DNA of 64,000 nucleotides, from NCBI RefSeq assembly GCF_001442535.1, contig NZ_CP013141.1, forward strand, positions 1,488,105 through 1,552,104. Direction: 5' to 3'. Under the pieces are notes generated by a model. That model was given only the letters and a program-made list of their open reading frames with translations, made no database searches and was not told where the DNA came from. Numbering within the stretch: the stretch's first letter is position 1; each line of letters opens with the position of its first letter. This document shows, piece after piece, positions 1 through 6,858 of this stretch. The stretch comes from Lysobacter antibioticus (GTDB taxonomy: Bacteria > Pseudomonadota > Gammaproteobacteria > Xanthomonadales > Xanthomonadaceae). The position numbers were made by a program, and so were the translations under genes.

Positions 1-1
1 T

Positions 2-70
2 GGCGGCCCCGGCGGCCCGAAGTCGCACGGCGGCCCGCGCAAGCCGTTCAAGCCGCGCCCGCCTCGCTGA
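2..70 (+). CDS. C-terminal tail of a truncated upstream protein
   Basis: An open frame runs in from the left edge and ends with TGA at 68-70. The visible 22 residues are rich in Gly, Pro, Lys and Arg (GGPGGPKSHGG then PRKPFKPRPPR). Basic low-complexity tails like this occur on DEAD-box RNA helicases and on RluB-type pseudouridine synthases, but the fragment has no domain and cannot be assigned. The strong codon bias and clean stop suggest a real gene end. Confidence 0.5.
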   Translation, partial: GGPGGPKSHGGPRKPFKPRPPR

Positions 71-83
71 GTCGAGCTTGATG

Positions 84-131
84 TCCCCTTCTCCCGCTGA
101 CGGGAGAAGGTGGCCGAAGGCCGGATGAGGG
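84..131. repeat. REP-like palindrome, type A
   Basis: CCTTCTCCCGC and a GGGAGAAGG arm form a short hairpin followed by TGGCCGAAGGCCGGATGAGGG. A second copy lies at 259-300. Both sit in the 333-base gap before the amidotransferase, where I see no other gene. Confidence 0.7.
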
Positions 132-258
132 CACGCGGGCCAACAGGCCGCATCGACGCGGCCCCATGCCCTCACCCCAACCTGCACCCCGGCCCGAACG
201 CACAGCGTTCGGGCGTTCGCAAACGCGCGAGCCAGTGGCTCGTAAGCGGCGTTCGCTC

Positions 259-300
259 ACCCCGCCAGCGGGAGAAGGTGGCCGAAGGCCGGATGAGGGC
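259..300. repeat. REP-like palindrome, type A (second copy)
   Basis: It carries the same GCGGGAGAAGG arm and GGCCGAAGGCCGGATGAGGG tail as the copy at 84-131, in the same orientation. Related copies lie at 33486-33536 (opposite orientation) and 59279-59323. Confidence 0.7.
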
Positions 301-403
301 GCGCGGCCCTGCTGGCCGCACCGCACCAGAAGTCATAAGCCGGCCATCGCGCATCGGCGCCGATCTTTGGCATAGTCGCAGCGTAGTCGCTACGCCCCCG
401 CAC

Positions 404-1159
404 ATGCCCCGCATCCTGGTCTTCCAACACGTCGCCGCCGAACCGCTGGGCACGCTCGATCCCCTGATCCGGCGCCGCGGTCATCGCATCCGTTTCACCA
501 ACTTCGACCGCGACCCGCAGGCGCAGCCGAACGTCGACCGCTACCGCGGCCTGATCGTGCTCGGCGGACCGATGAACGTCGAAGACCAGGCGCAACGCCC
601 GCATCTGCGCACCGAACTGCTCGCGATCGAACGCATGCTCGAACAAGGCAAGCCGGTGCTCGGCATCTGCCTCGGCGCGCAACTGCTCGCCCACGTCCTC
701 GGCGCTCCGGTGCGCAAGCATCATCGCCCCGAGATCGGCTGGTACCCGCTGCAGACCACCGAGGCAGGCCACGGCGACCCCGTGCTGGCGCCGCTGGCCG
801 GCACCGCACCCGTATTCCAGTGGCATCGCTACAGCTTCGAAGTGCCGCAGGGCGCGCACCACCTCGCCCGCACCGACACCTGCGAGCAACAGGCCTTCCG
901 CTGGGGCGACAACGCCTACGGCTTCCAGTTCCATCTCGAAATGGACGTGCCGCTGATCGAGCGCTGGCTGGCCAACCCGGTCTATCGCGAAGAACTGGCC
1001 GAACTCGGCCACGACACCAGCGAAGCGGCGATCCGCGCGCATACCCTCGAACACATCCACGCCATGCAGACCCGCGCCGACGCGGTGTTCAACAACTTCC
1101 TCGACCTGATCGGCCAGCCGCAGAGGCGCTACACCCTGCCCTCGCGCGAGTGGATCTGA
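404..1159 (+). CDS. class I glutamine amidotransferase (GMP synthase-like)
   Basis: The 251-aa product is a single GATase1 domain. The nucleophile elbow GICLGAQ places the catalytic Cys at residue 89, and FQFHLE supplies the His (177) and Glu (179) of the triad. Such stand-alone domains transfer ammonia from glutamine or act as gamma-glutamyl hydrolases; the substrate here is unknown. I chose the ATG at 404 because upstream in-frame codons translate the REP repeats rather than protein. The gene is monocistronic, with a REP-like palindrome downstream. The family call is firm and the specific function is open. Confidence 0.9.
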   Translation: MPRILVFQHVAAEPLGTLDPLIRRRGHRIRFTNFDRDPQAQPNVDRYRGLIVLGGPMNVEDQAQRPHLRTELLAIERMLEQGKPVLGICLGAQLLAHVLGAPVRKHHRPEIGWYPLQTTEAGHGDPVLAPLAGTAPVFQWHRYSFEVPQGAHHLARTDTCEQQAFRWGDNAYGFQFHLEMDVPLIERWLANPVYREELAELGHDTSEAAIRAHTLEHIHAMQTRADAVFNNFLDLIGQPQRRYTLPSREWI

Positions 1160-1192
1160 GCCTCGATCGCGTCGAAGCCAGCAACGCTTTCG

Positions 1193-1222
1193 GGGTAGGA
1201 GCGGCGCGAGCCGCGACCGCGT
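1193..1222. repeat. REP-like palindrome, type B
   Basis: GTAGGAGCGGCG followed by CGAGCCGCGACCGCG gives an imperfect hairpin. This is the commonest dispersed repeat in the window, seen at about a dozen other places. Confidence 0.65.
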
Positions 1223-1264
1223 CCATTCCGATCGCGACGTCGATTACGACCCAGATACCGTCTT

Positions 1265-1332
1265 GTGCGGATAGTTAGAGCATCTGACTGTTAATCAGGG
1301 GGTCGTTGGTTCGAGTCCAACTTCGGGCGCCA
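1265..1332 (+). tRNA. damaged tRNA-Asn(GUU), left boundary of the island
   Basis: The anticodon arm (CTGACTGTTAATCAG, anticodon GTT), T arm (GTTGG-TTCGAGT-CCAAC), discriminator G and encoded CCA are intact. The D arm reads TAGTTAGAGC instead of a normal TAGTTCAGTTGGTTAGAGC, a loss of about 9 nt, so the gene is 68 nt rather than about 76. The acceptor pairs imperfectly (GTGCGGA with TTCGGGC). A terminator hairpin follows at once. I read it as a tRNA gene damaged by integration or excision, and probably a pseudogene. Confidence 0.7.
1284..1298. repeat. putative att repeat, left copy (tRNA-Asn anticodon arm)
   Basis: CTGACTGTTAATCAG is repeated exactly at 5191-5205. It is the near-symmetric anticodon stem-loop, a favoured crossover site of tyrosine recombinases. 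The two copies enclose the integrase fragment and the foreign-looking genes. Confidence 0.6.
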
Positions 1333-1349
1333 TACGTATCATGCACTTA

Positions 1350-1380
1350 GGCCGCGAGCGATCGCGGCCTTTGTTGTTTC
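1350..1380 (+). terminator. intrinsic terminator after tRNA-Asn
   Basis: GGCCGCGA, loop GCGA and TCGCGGCC form an 8-bp hairpin followed by TTTGTTGTTT. It stands 17 nt after the tRNA CCA. Confidence 0.75.
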
Positions 1381-1455
1381 TGGCCTGGGCCAAACACGAA
1401 ACCGACACGTTTAGCGCTAACCTAGCATTAGCGTAGCTGCGGGAGGCGGGCGCGC

Positions 1456-2253
1456 ATGTACCTGTTCTATACGGACGAGACCAATCTCGACCCGACCCAG
1501 TCTGACTTCTTTGTCTACGGTGGCGTGACTGTGCCAGCCGAACGGGCAAAGCAGTTGAGCGAGGCGATAGACGCCCTGCGGACGCGGTTCGGGCTCCCGC
1601 CCGATGCGATGCTCAAGTTCAACCCAACGCCCGCGGGACTAGATCACGAGAGGTTCAAGGCCCTCAAGCAGGCGGTGACCCAAGCGGCCATCGAGCATGG
1701 GTGCCAATTCATCGTCACGCTCACTCTGCACCGAATCGCGGGCGGCTCAGACGAGGCAAGGCGCTTCGCGATCAATACCATCGCCTACAACTTTAATGGC
1801 TTCCTAAACGCTAGACGCACACATGGGCTGGTGCTGATCGACCGGTTCACGGACGCGCAGCTCGACGACCAACTCCGCGATCGGTTCGCTGTCGGGGTTC
1901 GCGGACTACCCTTCTCTCCCGTCATGAGGCTGCAGAACATCGTGGGATTCCACTATGCAGCGATCGGCCAGGGGCACTTCGGGTCCATCATTGACATTGT
2001 GCTGGGCTCGTTCCGCTTCGCAGTCAACGCGTTCACACGAAACGACGCAGGTCGGAGGCAGTCGGCGGACGCTATCCTGAGACTGCTCGCACCACTATTC
2101 ATCAGGAACGACGATGGCAGGGTGTCGGGCGTCGGCTTGCAATTTAGTCCAGTGGTTGTTCGCGCCGCGAACTACAGGGCCCAATATCAAGGGCTAAGGA
2201 ATTACCTTGCCGAGTGCGGCATCGAAGCTAGTCAAGAGATCCGAAGTCAATAG
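1456..2253 (+). CDS. DUF3800 family protein
   Basis: The 265-aa product opens MYLFYTDETN and has LVLIDRFTD near residue 130. This pattern of acidic residues at the ends of beta strands is typical of DUF3800, a family related to the RNase H fold. These proteins are common on mobile elements and near defence genes, and their function is unsettled. GGGAGGCGGG lies just upstream of the ATG. The gene sits directly inside the left island boundary, and its codon use (many CTA, AGG and ATA-like codons) is less GC-biased than its neighbours. That fits horizontal transfer. Confidence 0.8.
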   Translation: MYLFYTDETNLDPTQSDFFVYGGVTVPAERAKQLSEAIDALRTRFGLPPDAMLKFNPTPAGLDHERFKALKQAVTQAAIEHGCQFIVTLTLHRIAGGSDEARRFAINTIAYNFNGFLNARRTHGLVLIDRFTDAQLDDQLRDRFAVGVRGLPFSPVMRLQNIVGFHYAAIGQGHFGSIIDIVLGSFRFAVNAFTRNDAGRRQSADAILRLLAPLFIRNDDGRVSGVGLQFSPVVVRAANYRAQYQGLRNYLAECGIEASQEIRSQ

Positions 2254-2270
2254 ATGGAACGGGCCTCACG

Positions 2271-2512
2271 CTAGCGGAACTGGAGCACGCAGCCCTCGGG
2301 GTGCAGCCGCTGCCGCCGCACGTCCTCGCTGAAGAACTGGCAGCCGCAGGCCATGCAGCGCCGCCAGCCGACGTGGCGCACCAGGCGCGGCGGGTCGAAG
2401 TTGCGGTCGTAGATCGGCTCCCTCCTGCGCCGTCCTTCGGCCACCGCCTGGGCTCGACGATGTCCAGGCCGTACTGGCGCTGCCCCATCGGCAGCATCGC
2501 GACGCCGCTCAC
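2271..2512 (-). pseudogene. frameshifted small zinc-ribbon protein
   Basis: One minus frame starts MSGVAMLPMGQRQYGLDIVE, and a second frame carries the convincing end with CMACGCQFF and HPEGCVLQFR, a CxxC...C zinc-ribbon pattern. A single frameshift near 2430-2440 would join them into one protein of about 80 aa. Small CxxC proteins of this kind are frequent beside integrases. I infer a broken accessory gene. No other gene is visible between 2254 and 2640. Confidence 0.5.
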
Positions 2513-2647
2513 CGGCGCACCTCGGCGCCCGCACCGGCCGTCCTCGACCGGCGCGGGTCCTCGGACGGCGAAACCCCCTCAGAGTCGCGACTTTGCGCGC
2601 GCGTAACCCCCTGAGCGCGTATCAGAGAGCCAGCGTTTCTATGTCCA

Positions 2648-2678
2648 TGAAAAGAAAGGGCCCGCGCTAGGCGGGCCC
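2648..2678 (-). terminator. intrinsic terminator of the 2704-3510 gene
   Basis: On the minus strand GGGCCCGC, loop CTAGC and GCGGGCCC are followed by TTTCTTTTC. It lies 26 nt past the stop codon of the minus-strand gene. Confidence 0.75.
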
Positions 2679-2703
2679 CTCGTCAAACACGCGGCAGCAA
2701 CGT

Positions 2704-3510
2704 TCAGCTCTCATCCTCTGGCAGGTCGTCGAAGTTGCCCAGCTCGATGGCGAGCTGAATCTGCTTCACCAGACCCTCCATGCTCTTTCGGGAGTAGGGC
2801 CCGTTCGCGACGAGGCGGATCGTGGTCGTCTTGGAGACGCGGTAGTTGGCGATCTCCTCACCTATATATGTGGCGAACGCACCTGGACGTGCCGCAGGCG
2901 GCATCGACGGCATGAAGGGGCTCACGTAGGGAGCCTCTTGCGACTGTTCCCCACTGCTGTTGCTGCTATCCGATTCGTCGTTGCTATCCGTGGTTTCGTC
3001 CGTATCTGCTGTCTCCACTACGTCAGAACTGTTCAGCTTTGCGTAGTCGAGATTCGCCAAGTAGACCTTGATTACCTCCTTAACTGCGCTGTCGCTGTAC
3101 TCCTTATCAACGCGTAGGAAGTGCCGCAACGTGTCGTGTGACGGTAGATCGGAGCCGTACTTGTTCCAGAGTTCGGCCAATATCTTCGGCGTCATTGCGG
3201 CCTGCTTTATCGCCGCATCCCGATCGGGAGATACGATCCGCTCATCCATGATGATCTTAAGTCCGAAAGGTGTCAGGAAAACCTTGCGCTCGCTACCGCT
3301 TCCCTTATCCCCCATCAAGCCGTAGGCCTTCAGGGCAGCGACCGTCACCAGCCCACCGCTGCTCTTCGACGAATAGCCCCAATGGCTCATCGCAGTAAAG
3401 ACCAGCGTCTCGTGCTTACCCTCTTTCTTATAGAAGGCTTTAGCCCGTTCAATTGCTTCTTGCAGGGTAATTGCGGGGTAGGACGGGCTTCGTTGCTTCT
3501 TGATGGCCAT
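2704..3510 (-). CDS. uncharacterised winged-helix-like island protein
   Basis: The 268-aa product starts MAIKKQRSPSYPAI; GGAGGA is placed well for this ATG, and a longer in-frame start at 3630 has no such site. The N-terminal 120 residues look like a DNA-binding or adaptor helical domain (LQEAIERAKAFYKKEGKHE, then YGLMGDKGS, and a strand ending VFLTPFG). Residues about 155-195 form a Ser/Asp/Glu-rich linker, followed by a C-terminal segment with VSKTTTIRLVANGPYS. I have seen similar proteins on mobile elements, but no function is known to me. Lower GC than the flanking genes supports foreign origin. It has its own terminator. Confidence 0.7.
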   Translation of the reverse strand: MAIKKQRSPSYPAITLQEAIERAKAFYKKEGKHETLVFTAMSHWGYSSKSSGGLVTVAALKAYGLMGDKGSGSERKVFLTPFGLKIIMDERIVSPDRDAAIKQAAMTPKILAELWNKYGSDLPSHDTLRHFLRVDKEYSDSAVKEVIKVYLANLDYAKLNSSDVVETADTDETTDSNDESDSSNSSGEQSQEAPYVSPFMPSMPPAARPGAFATYIGEEIANYRVSKTTTIRLVANGPYSRKSMEGLVKQIQLAIELGNFDDLPEDES

Positions 3511-3737
3511 AAGTGGTCCTCCGTGTATGCCATCCAAGATACGCCTATAAGATACGGCCTGCAACTCAAATAAGATAAAAATGGAGACATGGGCGAGACA
3601 GGGCTTGACACCGCCCCCCTCCACCCCCATACTACGCTGGCACTAGACGGAGGTCCCCGATGAGGAGAGCTGACGTCGTCCGTAGCCAGGGCCGGGAGGT
3701 AGACACCCGGGCAATCCATGCGGACGACGAAAAAGAA

Positions 3738-3770
3738 ACGGCCCGAAGCTTGTCAAAGGCTTCAGGCCGT
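3738..3770 (-). terminator. hairpin with T tract on the minus strand
   Basis: ACGGCCTGAAGC pairs with GCTTCGGGCCGT (one mismatch) and is followed on the minus strand by TTTCTTTTTC. It would stop leftward transcription from the integrase remnant. It lies 28 nt upstream of the class II tRNA. Confidence 0.55.
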
Positions 3771-3797
3771 CTGGATTGCAAAGTTGTCTTAACCACA

Positions 3798-3886
3798 GCC
3801 CATGTGGCGAAACCGGTATACGCAGCAGCCTGTCAAGCTGCCTCTCTTCGCGGGGATTGCGGGTTCAAGTCCCGCCGTGGGCACCA
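3798..3886 (+). tRNA. class II (tRNA-Leu-shaped) tRNA with anticodon GUC
   Basis: All parts of a complete 89-nt tRNA are visible. The acceptor is GCCCATG/CGTGGGC (7 bp, one G-U), the D stem GCG/CGC with a GG-containing loop, the anticodon stem GCAGC/GCTGC with loop CTGTCAA, the T stem GCGGG/CCCGC with TTCAAGT, then A73 and an encoded CCA. The 17-nt variable arm and the TGGCGAAACCGGTA D region are those of tRNA-Leu. The anticodon at 3832-3834 is GTC, which reads Asp codons. A strong terminator follows. Bacterial LeuRS largely ignores the anticodon, so charging with Leu is plausible but is inference. Confidence 0.85.
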
Positions 3887-3911
3887 AAGATATTAGCAAA
3901 TCAACGACATC

Positions 3912-3950
3912 GGCGCCACCTGACCCGTTCAGGTGGCGCCTTTTTCGTTT
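3912..3950 (+). terminator. strong intrinsic terminator after the class II tRNA
   Basis: GGCGCCACCTGA, a 5-nt loop and TCAGGTGGCGCC form a perfect 12-bp stem followed by TTTTTCGTTT. It implies the tRNA is transcribed rightwards as its own unit. Confidence 0.9.
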
Positions 3951-3954
3951 AGTC

Positions 3955-4830
3955 TCGGGCCTGCGTGATGGCCTCGGCTCGGGCGTCTTGCCCTGGCACT
4001 CCACCTGTCTCCGGGGTCGTTCTGGGCTCGCCGGGGAGACCTGGCGGCCGTTCCCCGATACGTCCTGCCGGGCATTGCCCTCGACCCGTCCCGCCCCCGC
4101 CGATCGCATGGAGGGCCGAACAGTACCGCCGCCGACTCCTCCTGTAGTGCGCCCTCGACGATCCACCGAGGCGGCGGCATGTTGAGCAGGTCCTCGATGG
4201 ACAGCACCCGCCAGTCGCGCTTGCGTCGCTTCTTGCGCGGTGCGAACGGTTCCTCCTCGACTGCCTCGAAGTCGTCCTCGGGCTCGTGCCTGTCGTGCAC
4301 GGTGAGGCCGCGGTCGTGAAGCTGCCTGTAGAGGTACTGCACCGTGACGCCGCCGTCGTCCACGTTGAAGCCGCTCCACTTTTCCGCAATGACCTCGCCC
4401 GCGTCTGCGTGGCCGGGGGCGCCGGTGGACCACTCGGTGAATTCGTCCAAGCCCTCGCCGTTCGTGGCGTGATGGCTCGCCATCATGATGTTCAGCCACT
4501 CCGAGTACTCGTCGAACTCGGCGGGATCCAGCTGCGCGAGGTTCTCGGCGAGCATGCGCGGCGTCAGCTCGCCCGCACGTTCTGCGTCGCCGCCCTTCGT
4601 CTGCCTACGTGCGAGCAGGGAGAGCAGCGCGGGCGGCGCGTCTGGGGCCTCGCCGGGCGAGTAGGCGTAGAAGTTTGACTCGTAACGTCGGCCATTGGGG
4701 TGCACGGAGCCTGGCGCGACCACCTGCCCGGACGACTTGAAGTCGATGCCGGGATACTCGCGGAAGTTGGTGACGAGCGCTGCACCCTCCGGCCTGCGAA
4801 GGTAGTAGCACGCGTGCCTCCTTGGCGGTC
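3955..4830 (-). pseudogene. remnant of a primase-polymerase/PriCT_2/AAA helicase
   Basis: The minus frame reads ACYYLRRPEGAALVTNF and VVAPGSVHPNGRRYE, typical of the bifunctional primase-polymerase domain of phage and plasmid replication proteins. It continues through a PriCT_2-like segment (FDEYSEWLNIMMASHHA, then EWS and EKWSGF) and into the start of a RepA-type ATPase (WIVEGALQEESAAVLFGPP). The protein breaks exactly at the Walker A loop, where GSGKS/T should follow FGPP, and the remaining frame is not recognisable. The N-terminal half of the primase is also missing, because the reading frame runs straight into an integrase fragment. It is a deletion-decayed replication gene. Confidence 0.7.
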
Positions 4831-5057
4831 ATCGCCGGGTGGTCGCCGATCTTGGTCCGCACCTGCTTGCCGTTGACCTGCGACTGCATGTAGAAGCCAC
4901 GCTTGGTAGAGGTGACTATCAGGTAGAAGCCCCGCAGCTCGGGGTCGGCGTACAGGGACGGCGGGCCGCTCTCCTGCCTCGGCGCGTTCTCGGCGAGCGC
5001 CTGGGTGATCTTGATTCGTATGGGTATCGCTCCGTGTTGTTGGACACGAGGCAGACA
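4825..5057 (-). pseudogene. N-terminal fragment of a tyrosine recombinase (integrase)
   Basis: The minus frame holds IKITQALAENAPRQ, SLYADPELRGFYLIVTSTKR and QVRTKIGDHPAMTAKEAR. This is the arm-type DNA-binding N-terminus of P4-like integrases. It is cut after about 75 residues, and the catalytic domain is absent. The likely GTG start near 5057 (MSNNTER) needs one more frameshift to join. An integrase beside one att copy is the expected layout. The loss of the catalytic domain means the element cannot excise by itself. Confidence 0.65.
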
Positions 5058-5190
5058 CGTTTTTGCACGCTCAAGGCAGTTCGAGAGAACGCGCTAAACC
5101 ATCTGACTCGAAGCCAATATGTCGAGCCATGCCAAGCTTGTAAGCGCGTTTTTCCCTCGAAACAGTAAGTGATAGCTCGGGCCGCCGAGG

Positions 5191-5205
5191 CTGACTGTTA
5201 ATCAG
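5191..5205. repeat. putative att repeat, right copy
   Basis: It is an exact copy of the 15 bases at 1284-1298. Sequence similarity to the left copy ends at both edges of the 15 bases. Upstream, GATAGCTCGGGCCGCCGAGG faintly resembles a tRNA D arm. Confidence 0.55.
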
Positions 5206-5210
5206 CGGCT

Positions 5211-6101
5211 CTAAAGCCCCAACCCACTCTCAAAACACCGCTCGCTCCCCTCCAGCGGATCGACGAACCGCAGCGAACGCGCCAGCAGTTTCAGCGGCCG
5301 TGCGTAGTCGTCGGCCAGCGCTTGTGGCGACAAGGGGTAGAACGGGTCGTTGAGGATCGGCGCGCCGAGCGCGGCCAGGTGCACGCGCAGTTGGTGCTTG
5401 CGGCCGGTCACCGGTTCCAGGGCGTAGCGCCAGAACGGGCCGTCGCGGTCGATGACGTCGATGCGGGTCTCGCTGTTGGGTTCGCCTTCGGCTTCGCACA
5501 TGCGGAAGAAGGGTTCGCCGGCGACGATGCGCGAACGCCTCACCAGCGGGAATTCGAGATCCGGCAGGGCCGGTGCCAAGGCTTCGTAGCGCTTGTGGAT
5601 GCGGCGCTCGCGAAACAGGGCTTGGTAGGCCGCGCGCGAAGCCGGGTCGCGCGAGAACAGCATCACCCCGGCGGTGCCGCGGTCGAGCCGGTGCAAGGGC
5701 ACCAGCTCGGGTTCGTCGTAGCGCCGGATCAGCCGCGCCAGCAGGGTTTCGGCGACGAAGCCGCCGGACGGGGTCACCGGCAGGAAATGCGGCTTGTCGA
5801 CCACCAGCAGGTGCGCGTCGCGATGCAGCACGCGCTCTTCGAACGGGATGCGCGGTTCCTCGGCGACTTCGCGGAAGTACAGGATCTCCATGCCGACCCG
5901 ATAGGCGGCGTCGGCGGCCAGCGGCTGAGCCTGCGCATCGAGCACGCGGCCGCGCGCGAAGCGGTCGAGCCAGCCCTCGCGCGCGATCGCCGGGAAGCGT
6001 GCGCACAGGCCGTCGAGCAGGTTCGTCCACGGGCCCGGCGGCAGTTGCAATCGGCTCGGGGCCACGCCGTCGAGGGACGCATTCGGTTCGTTCGTGGACA
6101 T
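5211..6101 (-). CDS. RluA-family RNA pseudouridine synthase
   Basis: The 296-aa product has the family signature HRLDRGTAGV with catalytic Asp140, the earlier LLVVDKPHFLPVTPSGG strand, and TGRKHQLRVHLAALG near the C-terminus. The N-terminal 80 residues look like a weak S4 RNA-binding domain. It isomerises uridine to pseudouridine in rRNA or tRNA; the target position cannot be read from the sequence. I chose the ATG giving MSTNEPNASL, since the longer frame (24 more codons) reads into the divergent promoter region. It starts divergently from yaeQ with about 200 bases between. Confidence 0.9.
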   Translation of the reverse strand: MSTNEPNASLDGVAPSRLQLPPGPWTNLLDGLCARFPAIAREGWLDRFARGRVLDAQAQPLAADAAYRVGMEILYFREVAEEPRIPFEERVLHRDAHLLVVDKPHFLPVTPSGGFVAETLLARLIRRYDEPELVPLHRLDRGTAGVMLFSRDPASRAAYQALFRERRIHKRYEALAPALPDLEFPLVRRSRIVAGEPFFRMCEAEGEPNSETRIDVIDRDGPFWRYALEPVTGRKHQLRVHLAALGAPILNDPFYPLSPQALADDYARPLKLLARSLRFVDPLEGSERCFESGLGL

Positions 6102-6298
6102 GCCGGCATCATCGCCGACTTCGCCGCCCTCGCCCACGCCGAAACACGTCGGCCAGGCGCCCGATCCCGGCAAGATCCAGCCGAGACGCAGCCAGCCCGA
6201 CGGCGGCCCGATCAGCCTGAACCAGCCCAGCCATCCCGGAACGGACGCGGAAGCCGCCAGCGCCTAGAATGCGCGCTGTTTTCCTGCGAGCCCGACCC

Positions 6299-6856
6299 AT
6301 GGCGCCCAATGCCACCATCGTCAAGATCGAGTTGCAAATCAGCGACATGGACCGGCATTACTACGCCGCCCACGCCCTGACCCTGGCGCAACACCCCTCC
6401 GAAACCCAGCAACGGCTGATGGTGCGGATGCTGGCGTTCGCGCTGAACGCACAGGATCGGCTGGAATTCGGCCCCGGCCTGAGCAGCGAGGACGAGCCCG
6501 ACGTGGTCCTGCGCGACTACACCGGCGACATCGATTTGTGGATCGACGTCGGCCAGCCCGACGAGTCGCGCATCCGCAAGGCCTGCGGCCGCGCGCGCCA
6601 GGTGGTGGTGGTGAACTACGGCGGCCGCGCCGCCGACATCTGGTGGGACAAGAACGTCGCCATCCTGCGCCGGCTCAAGAACCTGACCGTGCTCGACCTC
6701 GACCCCGCAGCAGTGGAAGCGATGGCCGGCCTGGTCGAGCGCAGCTTCCGCCTCGATTGCCAGATCCAGGACGGCGAAGTGTCGCTGAGCACCGACAAGG
6801 GCGCGCTGGTGCTGACCCCGGGCGTGCGCCAGAGCGCGGACGCGCGAGCCGCCTGA
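6299..6856 (+). CDS. yaeQ: YaeQ family protein
   Basis: The 185-aa product starts MAPNATIVKIELQISDMDR. HYYAAHALTLAQHPSETQQRL, the ISDMDR start and the central ALNAQDRLEFGPGLSSEDEPD are hallmarks of YaeQ, a PD-(D/E)XK-fold protein. The Glu and Asp residues (SSEDEPD, then DIDLWIDVGQPDE) fit the nuclease-like core, but the biochemical role is unknown. An early report linked it to RfaH suppression. It ends 2 nt before the flavoprotein gene, so the two are likely co-transcribed. Confidence 0.9.
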   Translation: MAPNATIVKIELQISDMDRHYYAAHALTLAQHPSETQQRLMVRMLAFALNAQDRLEFGPGLSSEDEPDVVLRDYTGDIDLWIDVGQPDESRIRKACGRARQVVVVNYGGRAADIWWDKNVAILRRLKNLTVLDLDPAAVEAMAGLVERSFRLDCQIQDGEVSLSTDKGALVLTPGVRQSADARAA

Positions 6857-6858
6857 GC

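Noticed and set aside
3660..3896. Plus-strand frame running into the class II tRNA
   Set aside because: It covers a terminator hairpin and the tRNA itself and has no protein-like pattern.
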